DNA from: Flavobacteriales bacterium UBA6969 | GTDB taxonomy: Bacteria; Bacteroidota; Bacteroidia; Flavobacteriales_D; Sanyastnellaceae | DNA: 6,148 nucleotides | Assembly: GCA_002448555.1 (NCBI GenBank) | Contig: DJYV01000090.1 | Location: 572 to 6,719, forward strand | Reading direction: 5' to 3' | Translations under genes and position numbers: made by a program | In this document: positions 1 through 6,147 of the stretch, piece after piece | Layout: each line of letters begins with the position of its first letter | Position numbering within the stretch: position 1 is the first letter of the stretch | Notes under the pieces: generated by a model | Database searches by the model: none | Told to the model about the DNA's origin: nothing | What the model saw: only the letters and a program-made list of their open reading frames with translations

Positions 1-630
1 CATTAAGTGAGCCAATCCGGCATGGCTCAGTCGGATTTTGAGGGCTGGTTCTAAATGGCGTTTGTCGCCGCTACTCAGCGCAAACAAAAGGCCCGGGACA
101 GCGCCCGTAAAATGACGATTGAGGAACGTCCACAGCACATGGTTGGGCAGGTTCTGCTCCGAAGTCGATTCCGCAGGTTGGGTTGTGGGATGCGTTGCCC
201 GAAGCGTCCCGTGCACGCCTTGGCTGTGCTTGAACCGCCGCCAGGAAGTGCCGCGAAATGGCCACAGGGTGCCGAGAAAAGATGAGTGGAGGGGTGGGGC
301 TACCTCGGCTTCCACGGTATAGGCATTGCCAGCAGTGTTGACGCAGGTGAATTGCGGCTTTCGGGCGTTTGCTTCAGCGTTGTGTTTGCAGGTCCACCTC
401 GCTGTTTTGGGCGCTGTGAGCAAGGGGTCAAACGCCTCCTGTGCGCTGTTGGCCGTCCAGCCCAAAGCAAACAAAATGAGCACGCTCCATAGCTGTGATC
501 GGGGCTTGGAGTTGCGAGGCAATAGGGGGAGCGCACACACAAACGGGATGGCTAGTGGCCAGTGCAAACAGCCCATCCACAAGGCCAAGGCAAACTTCGC
601 CAGTGGCGACCGAAAAGCCTGTGCATCCAT
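1..630 (-). CDS. comEC: ComEC/Rec2-family competence DNA channel, N-terminal part (cut by window edge)
   Basis: This frame runs open for 210 codons from the ATG at 630 to the left edge, so only the N-terminal part is seen. ComEC proteins form the inner-membrane channel through which single-stranded DNA enters during natural transformation. Two hydrophobic, likely membrane-spanning stretches lie at about residues 11-37 and 45-62. A soluble stretch (about 65-155) with beta-like character sits where the OB-like DUF4131 domain is found in the family. Residues 161-210 look like the beginning of the Competence domain: the segment around ALSSGDKRHLEPAL (185-198) followed by HAGLAHLM (203-210) matches the family pattern 'GD...L....f...GL.HLlAvSG'. 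The remaining channel and any C-terminal metallo-beta-lactamase-like domain lie outside the window. The start is chosen because GGAGG lies 8 bases upstream. It is the third gene of the minus-strand operon, 72 bases after the glycosyltransferase. The family call rests on pattern recognition and the short signature segment. In many Bacteroidota the same family exists without proven competence. Confidence 0.8.
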   Translation of the reverse strand, partial: MDAQAFRSPLAKFALALWMGCLHWPLAIPFVCALPLLPRNSKPRSQLWSVLILFALGWTANSAQEAFDPLLTAPKTARWTCKHNAEANARKPQFTCVNTAGNAYTVEAEVAPPLHSSFLGTLWPFRGTSWRRFKHSQGVHGTLRATHPTTQPAESTSEQNLPNHVLWTFLNRHFTGAVPGLLFALSSGDKRHLEPALKIRLSHAGLAHLM

Positions 631-638
631 GCCGCAAA

Positions 639-643
639 CCTCC
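639..643 (-). promoter_or_regulatory. Shine-Dalgarno site for the comEC-like gene
   Basis: Read on the minus strand, GGAGG lies 8 bases before the ATG at 630. It is the only well-placed ribosome binding site in the window, and it fixes the start of the ComEC-like gene. The other starts here have no SD at normal spacing, as is common in Bacteroidota. Confidence 0.6.
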
Positions 644-644
644 G

Positions 645-656
645 GGGGAATTCCCC
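645..656. repeat. 12-base perfect palindrome GGGGAATTCCCC in the intergenic gap
   Basis: A loopless, perfectly self-complementary 12-mer sits in the 72-base gap between the glycosyltransferase stop (703) and the ComEC-like start (630). It lies just upstream of that gene's ribosome binding site. It could be a protein-binding site or a weak mRNA structure near the start. With no loop and no following T-run, it is not a terminator. Function unknown; it may be chance. Confidence 0.4.
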
Positions 657-702
657 GTAATGCACAGCGGTTTTAGCGCCGAGGGCATCCGGTTGTTCGA
701 CG

Positions 703-1764
703 TTATTTCCAGAAGCGGTTGGGGTCCAATTGGCCAAACGTGTGCTTCCGGCGAATAAAGTAATCGACAAGGATGCTTCCCCTGTAGCGTCCCGAACGGT
801 TGGGATGGCTTCCCTGCACCGAGCGACACGCGCTGATCTCTTGCTCCCGGCGGTTTTTCATGGTGCGAAAATTGGCCTTGAAATCCCGATGGGCCTTCCA
901 AACAGCGGCGAACAGGGGAGTGGATCCTTCGACCAAGAACTTCAAGGCCGCGATGCCATCCAAGACCTTGCGCCGGAAAAGCATGGGGTACAGCGCGCGT
1001 TGGTGGTGGTTCTTGACCAGCATATACAGGTTATTCCGAAAATTCAAGTACGACTTGAACGGACTGATTTTTTGCAACGTTCCTCCTCCGAGGTGGAAAA
1101 CTACAGATTGTCCACACGCGCCAATTCGGTACCCTCGGTTCTTCAACCGCCAGCACAAGTCAATTTCCTCCATGTGAGCGAAAAAATCTTCGTCCAGGCC
1201 TCCCACTTCGCGCCATGCCTCGGCTTGAATGAACAACGCTGCTCCAGAGGCCCAAAACACCTCGCGGTTGGCATTGTACTGCCCGGTATCCGTTTCAAAT
1301 ACCTCGAAAATGCGTCCTGCACAGAACGTAAACCCATCGCGATCAATGAATCCGCCAGCGGCACCTGCGTACTCGAACAATTCGGGATCCGTGTCGTTGC
1401 GAATGAGGGGTTGGCATGCTACGCACCCCTCGTTTTGCATCATGTCAAGAACCGGAGGAATCCAGTTGGGTGAGACCCGTACATCGCTGTTTAACAGGAC
1501 GAAAACATCTGCAGTTACATGTTCGAGCCCGTCGTTGTATCCCCCTGCAAACCCCTTGTTTTCATCGAGTTCAACCACGTGTACGGACGGGTGATGTTCT
1601 TTCAACCACGTTGTGGAGTCGTCCGTACTCCCATTGTCAACGACCACTACTACGGCATGTTCACGCGAGTGCTCGATGACAGACGGCAGGTACGTTTCGA
1701 GGTGGTGTCGTCCGTTCCAGTTCAATATGACGACCGCTACCCTAGGTGAGGTTGAAGTGGTCAT
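703..1764 (-). CDS. Family 2 glycosyltransferase (WbbL/rhamnosyltransferase-like)
   Basis: A complete 353-residue GT-A-fold inverting glycosyltransferase, predicted to move a sugar from a nucleotide-sugar donor to a growing surface glycan on the cytoplasmic side of the membrane. Visible motifs in order are: the N-terminal strand VAVVILNWNG (residues 9-18), VDNGSTD (42-48) and NKGFAGGYNDG (69-79). Next come the metal-site segment LLNSD (90-94, in the DxD position), WASGAALF (171-178), the catalytic-base region EEIDLCWR (199-206) and HLGGGT (224-229). This set and the length match the WbbL/rhamnosyltransferase-like branch of GT2. About 120 residues follow the catalytic core; they are basic and have some hydrophobic segments, possibly for membrane association. 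The ATG at 1764 overlaps the stop of the upstream gene (ATGA), and no SD sits at normal distance (a GGAGG lies 19 bases upstream inside the preceding gene). Expression by translational coupling is therefore likely. The donor and acceptor sugars cannot be told from the sequence. Confidence 0.92.
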   Translation of the reverse strand: MTTSTSPRVAVVILNWNGRHHLETYLPSVIEHSREHAVVVVVDNGSTDDSTTWLKEHHPSVHVVELDENKGFAGGYNDGLEHVTADVFVLLNSDVRVSPNWIPPVLDMMQNEGCVACQPLIRNDTDPELFEYAGAAGGFIDRDGFTFCAGRIFEVFETDTGQYNANREVFWASGAALFIQAEAWREVGGLDEDFFAHMEEIDLCWRLKNRGYRIGACGQSVVFHLGGGTLQKISPFKSYLNFRNNLYMLVKNHHQRALYPMLFRRKVLDGIAALKFLVEGSTPLFAAVWKAHRDFKANFRTMKNRREQEISACRSVQGSHPNRSGRYRGSILVDYFIRRKHTFGQLDPNRFWK

Positions 1765-3248
1765 CGGGGATTAAAGAAAAGGTCCTCCGGTTCTTCACCC
1801 GAGAAGGTGTCACGACGGGGGTTTAAGCGATTGAGCTGGCTGCTGGTCACCCGCAAGGTGTTTTCCCGACTGCGGAGGATTTGCAGCCAATCGTTATTCG
1901 AAACTTCACCGAGCATATCCGAATGCAGCAAGGTGAAGCATTCAGCTACCATGTGGGGAGAAAAGAACAGGAAACGCTTATTGGTAAATGGCCCCGCCCG
2001 GTGGTAATGCCAGATCTCATACGGGTAATAGTCGGTTTCGTTGTGCCGCTTAACGATGGTATTGGGCGGGCCGTAACGGAGATAGATGTACCCCATGTCC
2101 GTTTCAGCGCCGTGTCCCTGCCTGCACGCACCGTAAGCGGAATCAGCGTAGGCGATGGCAGTCGTGTACGTACGCCAGCCCAACTCAGGATTGGCTGGCG
2201 CTTGCTGTTCCCAGAAATAGGCGAGGAAGGCTTGCATTTGCGGGACCGTTGCTTCTTCGAGAAACCCGTCAATGGTTTTGCGCTGCGAAGCATCGGCTTT
2301 CGGGTGGTGGTCCCGGATGTGTTGCTGCAGGGTGGTGGAGTCCGTAAACGCCACCAAGTACGCGGGCAAGGATCCGCCGAATTCCGCCAGAGCAATGGAG
2401 CTGTTGGGCGCGACAAATTGCAAGGGGAGGAAGTTCTCTGCGATGAGTTCGTTGTTGCGGGTTAGCGCCTGCACGACGAGCGTAGTCCGTTGTGTTTCCT
2501 GCACATCGGTCAGCGGAATGGAGGTGAACACGGGCAGGATCGCCGTCGCTTCCTTCCGAAAGAAACGCCGGGTCGAAGGCAGGACACTGCCGTTCTCCGA
2601 TTCCAACCAACATTGTACGAGAAACAACGAATCGACCACTTCGTCTGCCTTATACAGTTCCGTGTAGAACTGAAGCTTCGTTGCTTCGGTTGACAATTCG
2701 GCTTGTACGAGCGGCAGCATTTCGTATCCCGACCGCGTTAGGTTGGTCGGCTCTCCGCTCGCTGATGGAGCAAATGCCTCAACGATAAAAGGGTCGGAAA
2801 ATGCCGGTGCATCCGTGGACATAAATTCGACTGGAATCGAGGTTGTTTCCTCGAAGGCTCCCTTGCCACTTTGATCCCGTAGGGTAATGGTGACGTTGTA
2901 TGCCCCGGGTGGTACGGTAATCCGTTCAAGGTGGAACTGCCGGCTGTTAAGCGCGGCGAGGGAATCCGTCCCGAATGGACCGTCGATGTTCGTCTTCCCG
3001 TAGTTGACAATGCCCTTGGGCGATTCTACGACGGCTTCGACTTGTACACGGGTGTGCCATCCATCCTCGCTCTGAACTGCGTGAAAAAGACGGCTTTCAA
3101 AATCGACGTGGACTTCGAGAAACGCCGTTTCAAGGCTTTGAAACCGGAGAACATCACACGCAATGGGCGCCTGCGCATGGGCTGTGGCGAGCCCTAACCA
3201 GCAAACCAGTAACCAGCTTGCTGCCGTTCCGAGTTTCGTTGCGTTCAT
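1761..3248 (-). CDS. Secreted GWxTD-domain protein (function unknown)
   Basis: A 495-residue protein counted from the ATG at 3248. It begins with a Sec signal peptide: a lysine at residue 5, a hydrophobic core at about 9-21, and likely cleavage near the AHAQA at 23-27. The middle (about 30-300) is beta-rich with no catalytic motif I recognise; residues about 100-150 resemble an Ig-like fold. The C-terminal part (about 322-470) is a GWxTD domain as found in many Bacteroidota and related phyla: FWEQQAP (345-351), then GAETDMGYIYLRYGPP (380-395) and EIWHYH (411-416). The family-naming motif is degenerate here: GAETD replaces GWxTD. A GWRTY at 357-361 is a look-alike in the wrong place. The biochemical role of the domain is unknown. 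This start is preferred over TTG 3284 and ATG 3275 because only it puts a signal peptide at the very N-terminus, and because a promoter box ends 4 bases upstream of it. It is the first gene of the operon, overlapping the glycosyltransferase by 4 bases. Confidence 0.85.
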   Translation of the reverse strand: MNATKLGTAASWLLVCWLGLATAHAQAPIACDVLRFQSLETAFLEVHVDFESRLFHAVQSEDGWHTRVQVEAVVESPKGIVNYGKTNIDGPFGTDSLAALNSRQFHLERITVPPGAYNVTITLRDQSGKGAFEETTSIPVEFMSTDAPAFSDPFIVEAFAPSASGEPTNLTRSGYEMLPLVQAELSTEATKLQFYTELYKADEVVDSLFLVQCWLESENGSVLPSTRRFFRKEATAILPVFTSIPLTDVQETQRTTLVVQALTRNNELIAENFLPLQFVAPNSSIALAEFGGSLPAYLVAFTDSTTLQQHIRDHHPKADASQRKTIDGFLEEATVPQMQAFLAYFWEQQAPANPELGWRTYTTAIAYADSAYGACRQGHGAETDMGYIYLRYGPPNTIVKRHNETDYYPYEIWHYHRAGPFTNKRFLFFSPHMVAECFTLLHSDMLGEVSNNDWLQILRSRENTLRVTSSQLNRLNPRRDTFSGEEPEDLFFNPR

Positions 3249-3252
3249 GCCA

Positions 3253-3284
3253 CAAAGGTATTCCCTTTCCGACATCTCCTCCAA
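3253..3284 (-). promoter_or_regulatory. Bacteroidota-type promoter for the minus-strand operon
   Basis: On the minus strand, TACCTTTG (3260-3253) is an exact match to the Bacteroidota -7 consensus TAnnTTTG. Twenty bases upstream is TTGG (3284-3281; ATTG if shifted one base), a fair match to the -33 element TTTG/TTG at the usual spacing. Transcription would then begin around 3249-3250, at or just before the ATG at 3248, so the message would be almost leaderless. Such a start would exclude the two upstream in-frame start codons. The inference is from consensus only. Confidence 0.5.
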
Positions 3285-3297
3285 TGTTGTACATTGG
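3266..3297 (+). promoter_or_regulatory. Weak candidate promoter for the surface-protein gene
   Basis: On the plus strand, TACATTGG (3290-3297) matches the -7 consensus TAnnTTTG at five of six fixed positions. TTTC (3266-3269) lies 20 bases upstream in the place of the -33 element. The start would be near 3301, leaving a leader of about 7 bases before the ATG at 3308. There is no Shine-Dalgarno sequence. The match is imperfect, but the 59-base spacer leaves little room for another promoter. Confidence 0.3.
3281..3297. promoter_or_regulatory. 17-base palindrome in the divergent spacer, candidate operator
   Basis: CCAATGT-TGT-ACATTGG has perfect 7-base arms around a 3-base centre. It lies in the 59-base spacer between divergently transcribed genes. 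It covers the -33 region of the minus-strand promoter candidate and the -7 box of the plus-strand one. A dimeric regulator bound here could affect both directions. No regulator gene is present in the window, so its partner is unknown. It could also form a small hairpin in a transcript that starts further upstream. Confidence 0.45.
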
Positions 3298-3307
3298 TTA
3301 ACTCACT

Positions 3308-5533
3308 ATGAAAACATCCCGCCTTTTTTGCTTTTACATGACCATGGCATTGCTGTGCATCGCCATGCCACAGCGCGCAGGGGCAACGCACTTAGTCGGG
3401 GGTGAGCTGACGTATGTGTACCAAGGATTGAATGCTGCTGGACTGAATGAGTTTGAAGTGCATTGCTACATCTACCGTGATTGCAGCTCTGCAAATACCA
3501 ACCAAACGGACTTTGACTTCTCTGCAGCCATTGGGGTGTACGAAGGATCGAGTTTGATCACCACGGTGTCGGGCAATTTGGATTTCAGCTTGGTGACGGA
3601 TGTCATTCCCCAGAACCCCAATAATTGTGCGTTTTTGCCGGAAGACCTGTGCATCGAGCGTGCCGAGTACATTGTGAACATCGCACTTGAGCCCAGTCAA
3701 CAACCCTACACCTTTGTGCACCAACGTTGCTGCAGGTCACCGGCCATCACGAATTTGGACACTCCCGAAGACCAAGGTTTTACACTGACGACGACCATTC
3801 CAGCGAGTTTAACGTTTTCAAATCCCAATTCATCTCCGGAATTTTCGGAGTTGCCCCAAGCTTTTGTGTGCAACAACTACCCGTTCCAGCTGAACAATGG
3901 GGCAGAGGACCTGGATGGGGACTCCCTGAGTTATTCCCTGTGTTCAATTTACTTGGGCGGGACCTACTTGACACCGATTCCCAATCCACCGACGGGACCT
4001 CCGTTTACGGAAGTGGGATGGGCTGCAGGTTTCAATGCGGGAAACCCACTGGGAGCATTGGCAGGCTTAAACATCAATCCCAGTACGGGAGTGCTGACCG
4101 GAACGCCCAATCTCCCGGGAAAATTCGCCTTGGGCATCTGTGTCACGGAATGGCGCAACGGCCTTCCCATCGGCAGTATTTTGCGTGATTTCACGCTGGA
4201 TGTCGTAACGTGCAACATCCAATCGCCCGGTTACGACGCTCCCGAGCCGTGCACCGGTTTGACAGCGCAATTTGATCAGTTTTCCAACCCGAGTGAGGCG
4301 TACACCTGGGATTTTGGTGTAGACGGCACAACCGACGACGTGAGCTACGAAGCGGAACCATCTTACACCTACGATGAACCGGGTATTTACAACGTGAGCT
4401 TGTATTTTGAAACGGGAACATGTGCAGACTCGCTGTTCTTCGAGGTAGTGGCGCATAATCCATGGGACACGGAATTTGACGTGGTGGACTTGACGTGTGA
4501 CGATGGGGGTTGGTCGGGTAACGTGGTACTCGACACAAGCGATTGGACCCCGTATATCGCATACAATTGGGGTTTTGGTGCGAATTCAATGCCCCCAATT
4601 CTCATCAACCAGCACCCGGGTGAAGTGTGGTTCCCAGAAGGCGAGAACATCAACGTTTCGCTCGAATCCAATGTATTTGGCTGCCAGAACGATGCGAATA
4701 TTGCGTTTGAGTTGCCCGCCTTGCCCGCGGCGAATTTTGAAGTGATTTCGGAGCCATGCTCGGGCCTTGAGGTTGCTTTCGAGAACCTGTCGCCGGATAG
4801 CAGTCCATTTTCCTGGGATTTCGGGGGAGGTGCAGGACTTCCAAATTCCGAAACGAGTCCAACGTTCACCTATCCAGCCTATGGCACCTACGGCGTGACA
4901 TTGACCGCAGGTGCGGGTACCGAATGCCCGGATGTGATGACCCAGGAATTCACGGTCCTTCCCGTGTTGCCCTTTGATACCGTCTGGACCATCCAGCCCC
5001 TGTCGATGTGTGAGGAAACGGGGTTCACCTTGCTTCAATACCTCGGGGATGGAGCGGATGAAGTGACGTGGGATTTCCCGGGGGTATTTACTTCAAACGA
5101 ACCGACAGTGGAAGCTTATTTTCCTGGTGTCGGTGAATACGATGGGTCCATCAACCTGTACAATGCTTACTGCGACATTGAAGCGTCTTGGCCTGTCACG
5201 GCCGATGTTCCATCGCCGATGTTGGGTGTTGAGTACGTGGTGCCCAACGTGATTTCTGCGAACAACGACGCCAAGAATGATGTCTTGACCGCTGCTTTGA
5301 TCGGCCCTGATGGTGAGCCTTTAGCCGTGCTGGATCCGGGTCAGTTCATCGATTATCGCTTGCAGGTGTTCAACCGATGGGGCAATGAATTATTCGCTAC
5401 GAGCCAAGCAGGAAAAGGGTGGAGGCCCGGCCCTGAAATCGCAGAAGGGACGTATTACGTCATTTTCGATGCCCACCACGTATGCGACACAGAACCGTTC
5501 CATCACACCGGTCCGGTGACGGTCGTCCGCTAA
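3308..5533 (+). CDS. Secreted multidomain surface protein with PKD-like repeats and type IX secretion C-terminal domain
   Basis: A complete 741-residue protein. A signal peptide (about 1-26, ending AGA) is followed by THLVGGELTY (27-36) and YIYRDC (54-59). This is the opening of a module that recurs at the start of large Bacteroidota surface proteins. Residues about 185-300 look like an Ig-like (putative cadherin/He_PIG type) domain: DLDGDSLSYSL (201-211) and NPSTGVLTGTP (257-267). Four PKD-like modules follow at about 305-385, 386-470, 471-555 and 556-636, with cores YTWDFG, YNWGFG, FSWDFG and VTWDFPG. Residues about 641-741 form a gliding-motility-associated C-terminal domain (CHU_C-like): VVPNVIS (644-650), VFNRWGNELF (687-696), GTYYVIFDA (714-722). 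Such domains direct export by the type IX system. The usual TPNGDGxND stretch is changed to SANNDAKND. The protein is acidic, with 19 cysteines after the signal peptide, suggesting disulfides outside the cell. No enzyme motif was found, so adhesion or matrix roles are likely but unproven. Confidence 0.9.
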   Translation: MKTSRLFCFYMTMALLCIAMPQRAGATHLVGGELTYVYQGLNAAGLNEFEVHCYIYRDCSSANTNQTDFDFSAAIGVYEGSSLITTVSGNLDFSLVTDVIPQNPNNCAFLPEDLCIERAEYIVNIALEPSQQPYTFVHQRCCRSPAITNLDTPEDQGFTLTTTIPASLTFSNPNSSPEFSELPQAFVCNNYPFQLNNGAEDLDGDSLSYSLCSIYLGGTYLTPIPNPPTGPPFTEVGWAAGFNAGNPLGALAGLNINPSTGVLTGTPNLPGKFALGICVTEWRNGLPIGSILRDFTLDVVTCNIQSPGYDAPEPCTGLTAQFDQFSNPSEAYTWDFGVDGTTDDVSYEAEPSYTYDEPGIYNVSLYFETGTCADSLFFEVVAHNPWDTEFDVVDLTCDDGGWSGNVVLDTSDWTPYIAYNWGFGANSMPPILINQHPGEVWFPEGENINVSLESNVFGCQNDANIAFELPALPAANFEVISEPCSGLEVAFENLSPDSSPFSWDFGGGAGLPNSETSPTFTYPAYGTYGVTLTAGAGTECPDVMTQEFTVLPVLPFDTVWTIQPLSMCEETGFTLLQYLGDGADEVTWDFPGVFTSNEPTVEAYFPGVGEYDGSINLYNAYCDIEASWPVTADVPSPMLGVEYVVPNVISANNDAKNDVLTAALIGPDGEPLAVLDPGQFIDYRLQVFNRWGNELFATSQAGKGWRPGPEIAEGTYYVIFDAHHVCDTEPFHHTGPVTVVR
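4220..5215 (+). repeat. Four tandem PKD-like modules, each with one cysteine pair (protein-level repeat)
   Basis: Residues about 305-636 of the surface protein form four diverged modules of 80-85 residues. Each has a cysteine near its start and another near its end: C315/C372, C397/C459, C484/C540 and C568/C622. The tryptophan of the WDFG-like core lies 19, 24, 19 and 20 residues after the first cysteine. The gaps between modules, from last to first cysteine, are 25, 25 and 28 residues. Modules 1 and 3 are the most alike (EPCTGL and EPCSGL, YTWDFG and FSWDFG, and a PSYTY.../PTFTY... stretch). Module 2 has lost the aspartate (WGFG). I did not see the repetition at the DNA level, so the duplications are old. 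Confidence 0.7.
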
Positions 5534-5538
5534 CTTCA

Positions 5539-6147
5539 TCAAAATAAATCCGGCCGGAAAACCCGCAACCAAGGGCGTGCCCATCCTTTCACGAGGATGG
5601 CCCGAAACCGAGTCTGTGCCTGTGCGCCAAATTCCGCGTAAAACCGGTCGACGCCTTCATCGGCCGACCCCCCGAAATCAAAAACGTCATTTCCCACCTT
5701 TTCGGCGTCGCGGATGCCTTGTTGGATGAGCAAAACAGTCGCAAGTGCGGATACTTTTGAGCGCTCCTGCCCACCGAAAGCGTATATCGTTCGGCCTTTA
5801 TTGTGCAGGAATGTGGCGCTCGCTAGGGCCTGATTCTGATCGTCGTAAACCACGTAGCTGGATTGGTTAGGCGATGTGAGGATCCATGTCAACAGCCGCT
5901 TTAATGCCGCTGTATCGGATGAGATGGACTTTCGTTCCCGGACTTGCTGATGCAGCTGGAGCAACAGTGCGACGTCTGCGCATGGTTCGAGACGCAGCCT
6001 TTGTGCCAGGGCCTTCCGTACTTGTTTTGAGCGGTGCTTGGGCAAGGAGGGGAATTGACCATCAATCGCCTGGAGCCAGCGAGTATGTTTTTGTTGGACA
6101 ATCCACGGTTTTTCCCACGTGCATGGGAAGCCAGGTGGCAGGTCGCA
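5539..6147 (-). CDS. GNAT/FemAB-like acyltransferase, C-terminal part (cut by window edge)
   Basis: The frame is open from the right edge to a TGA at 5539, giving 202 visible residues; the N-terminus lies outside. The ending resembles the GNAT/FemAB-like proteins of Bacteroidota, usually about 300 residues, that transfer an acyl or aminoacyl group. Their substrate is mostly unknown; some relatives act on peptidoglycan or lipids. In visible numbering: WEKPWIVQQKH (11-21), LPKHRSKQVRKA (35-46), and the beta strands SYVVYDD (97-103), ASATFLHN (109-116) and TIYAFGG (120-126). Then comes the signature FDFGGSADEGVDRFYAEFGA (156-175), matching the family pattern 'dFeGS...gv.rFy..FGa'. A TTG at 6045 could be misread as the start, but the 34 upstream codons are open and carry family-like sequence. 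It is convergent with the surface-protein gene, with only 5 bases between the stops and no terminator hairpin in the gap. The superfamily call is fairly good; the substrate is unknown. Confidence 0.68.
   Translation of the reverse strand, partial: CDLPPGFPCTWEKPWIVQQKHTRWLQAIDGQFPSLPKHRSKQVRKALAQRLRLEPCADVALLLQLHQQVRERKSISSDTAALKRLLTWILTSPNQSSYVVYDDQNQALASATFLHNKGRTIYAFGGQERSKVSALATVLLIQQGIRDAEKVGNDVFDFGGSADEGVDRFYAEFGAQAQTRFRAILVKGWARPWLRVFRPDLF

Noticed and set aside
428..901. Minus-strand open frame of 157 codons
   Set aside because: It runs out of frame across the end of the glycosyltransferase and the start of the ComEC-like gene, both of which carry family signatures in their own frames.
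730..1473. Plus-strand open frame of 247 codons
   Set aside because: It is antisense to the glycosyltransferase, which has a full set of GT2 motifs. The translated product has no recognisable motif and its composition looks random.
1881..2465. Plus-strand open frame of 194 codons
   Set aside because: It is opposite the GWxTD domain coding region. The minus-strand frame is supported by domain motifs; this one has none.
3249..3284. Longer form of the GWxTD protein starting at TTG 3284 or ATG 3275
   Set aside because: It would put 9-12 polar residues before the signal peptide. The GGAGGAG near ATG 3275 is only 2 bases away, too close to work normally, and the best promoter box lies downstream of both starts.
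5506..5518. CACCGG-T-CCGGTG inverted repeat near the end of the surface-protein gene as a terminator
   Set aside because: It has a one-base centre, lies inside coding sequence, and has no T-run after it. It is probably chance from the codons used.
5549..5558. TCCGGCCGGA palindrome just past the convergent stops
   Set aside because: It is a loopless 10-mer inside the end of the GNAT-like coding region, with no T-run. It is not a credible terminator.
5539..6045. GNAT-like protein beginning at TTG 6045 as a complete 168-residue gene
   Set aside because: The frame stays open to the window edge, and the extra 34 residues fit the family. The gene is therefore cut by the window, not short.
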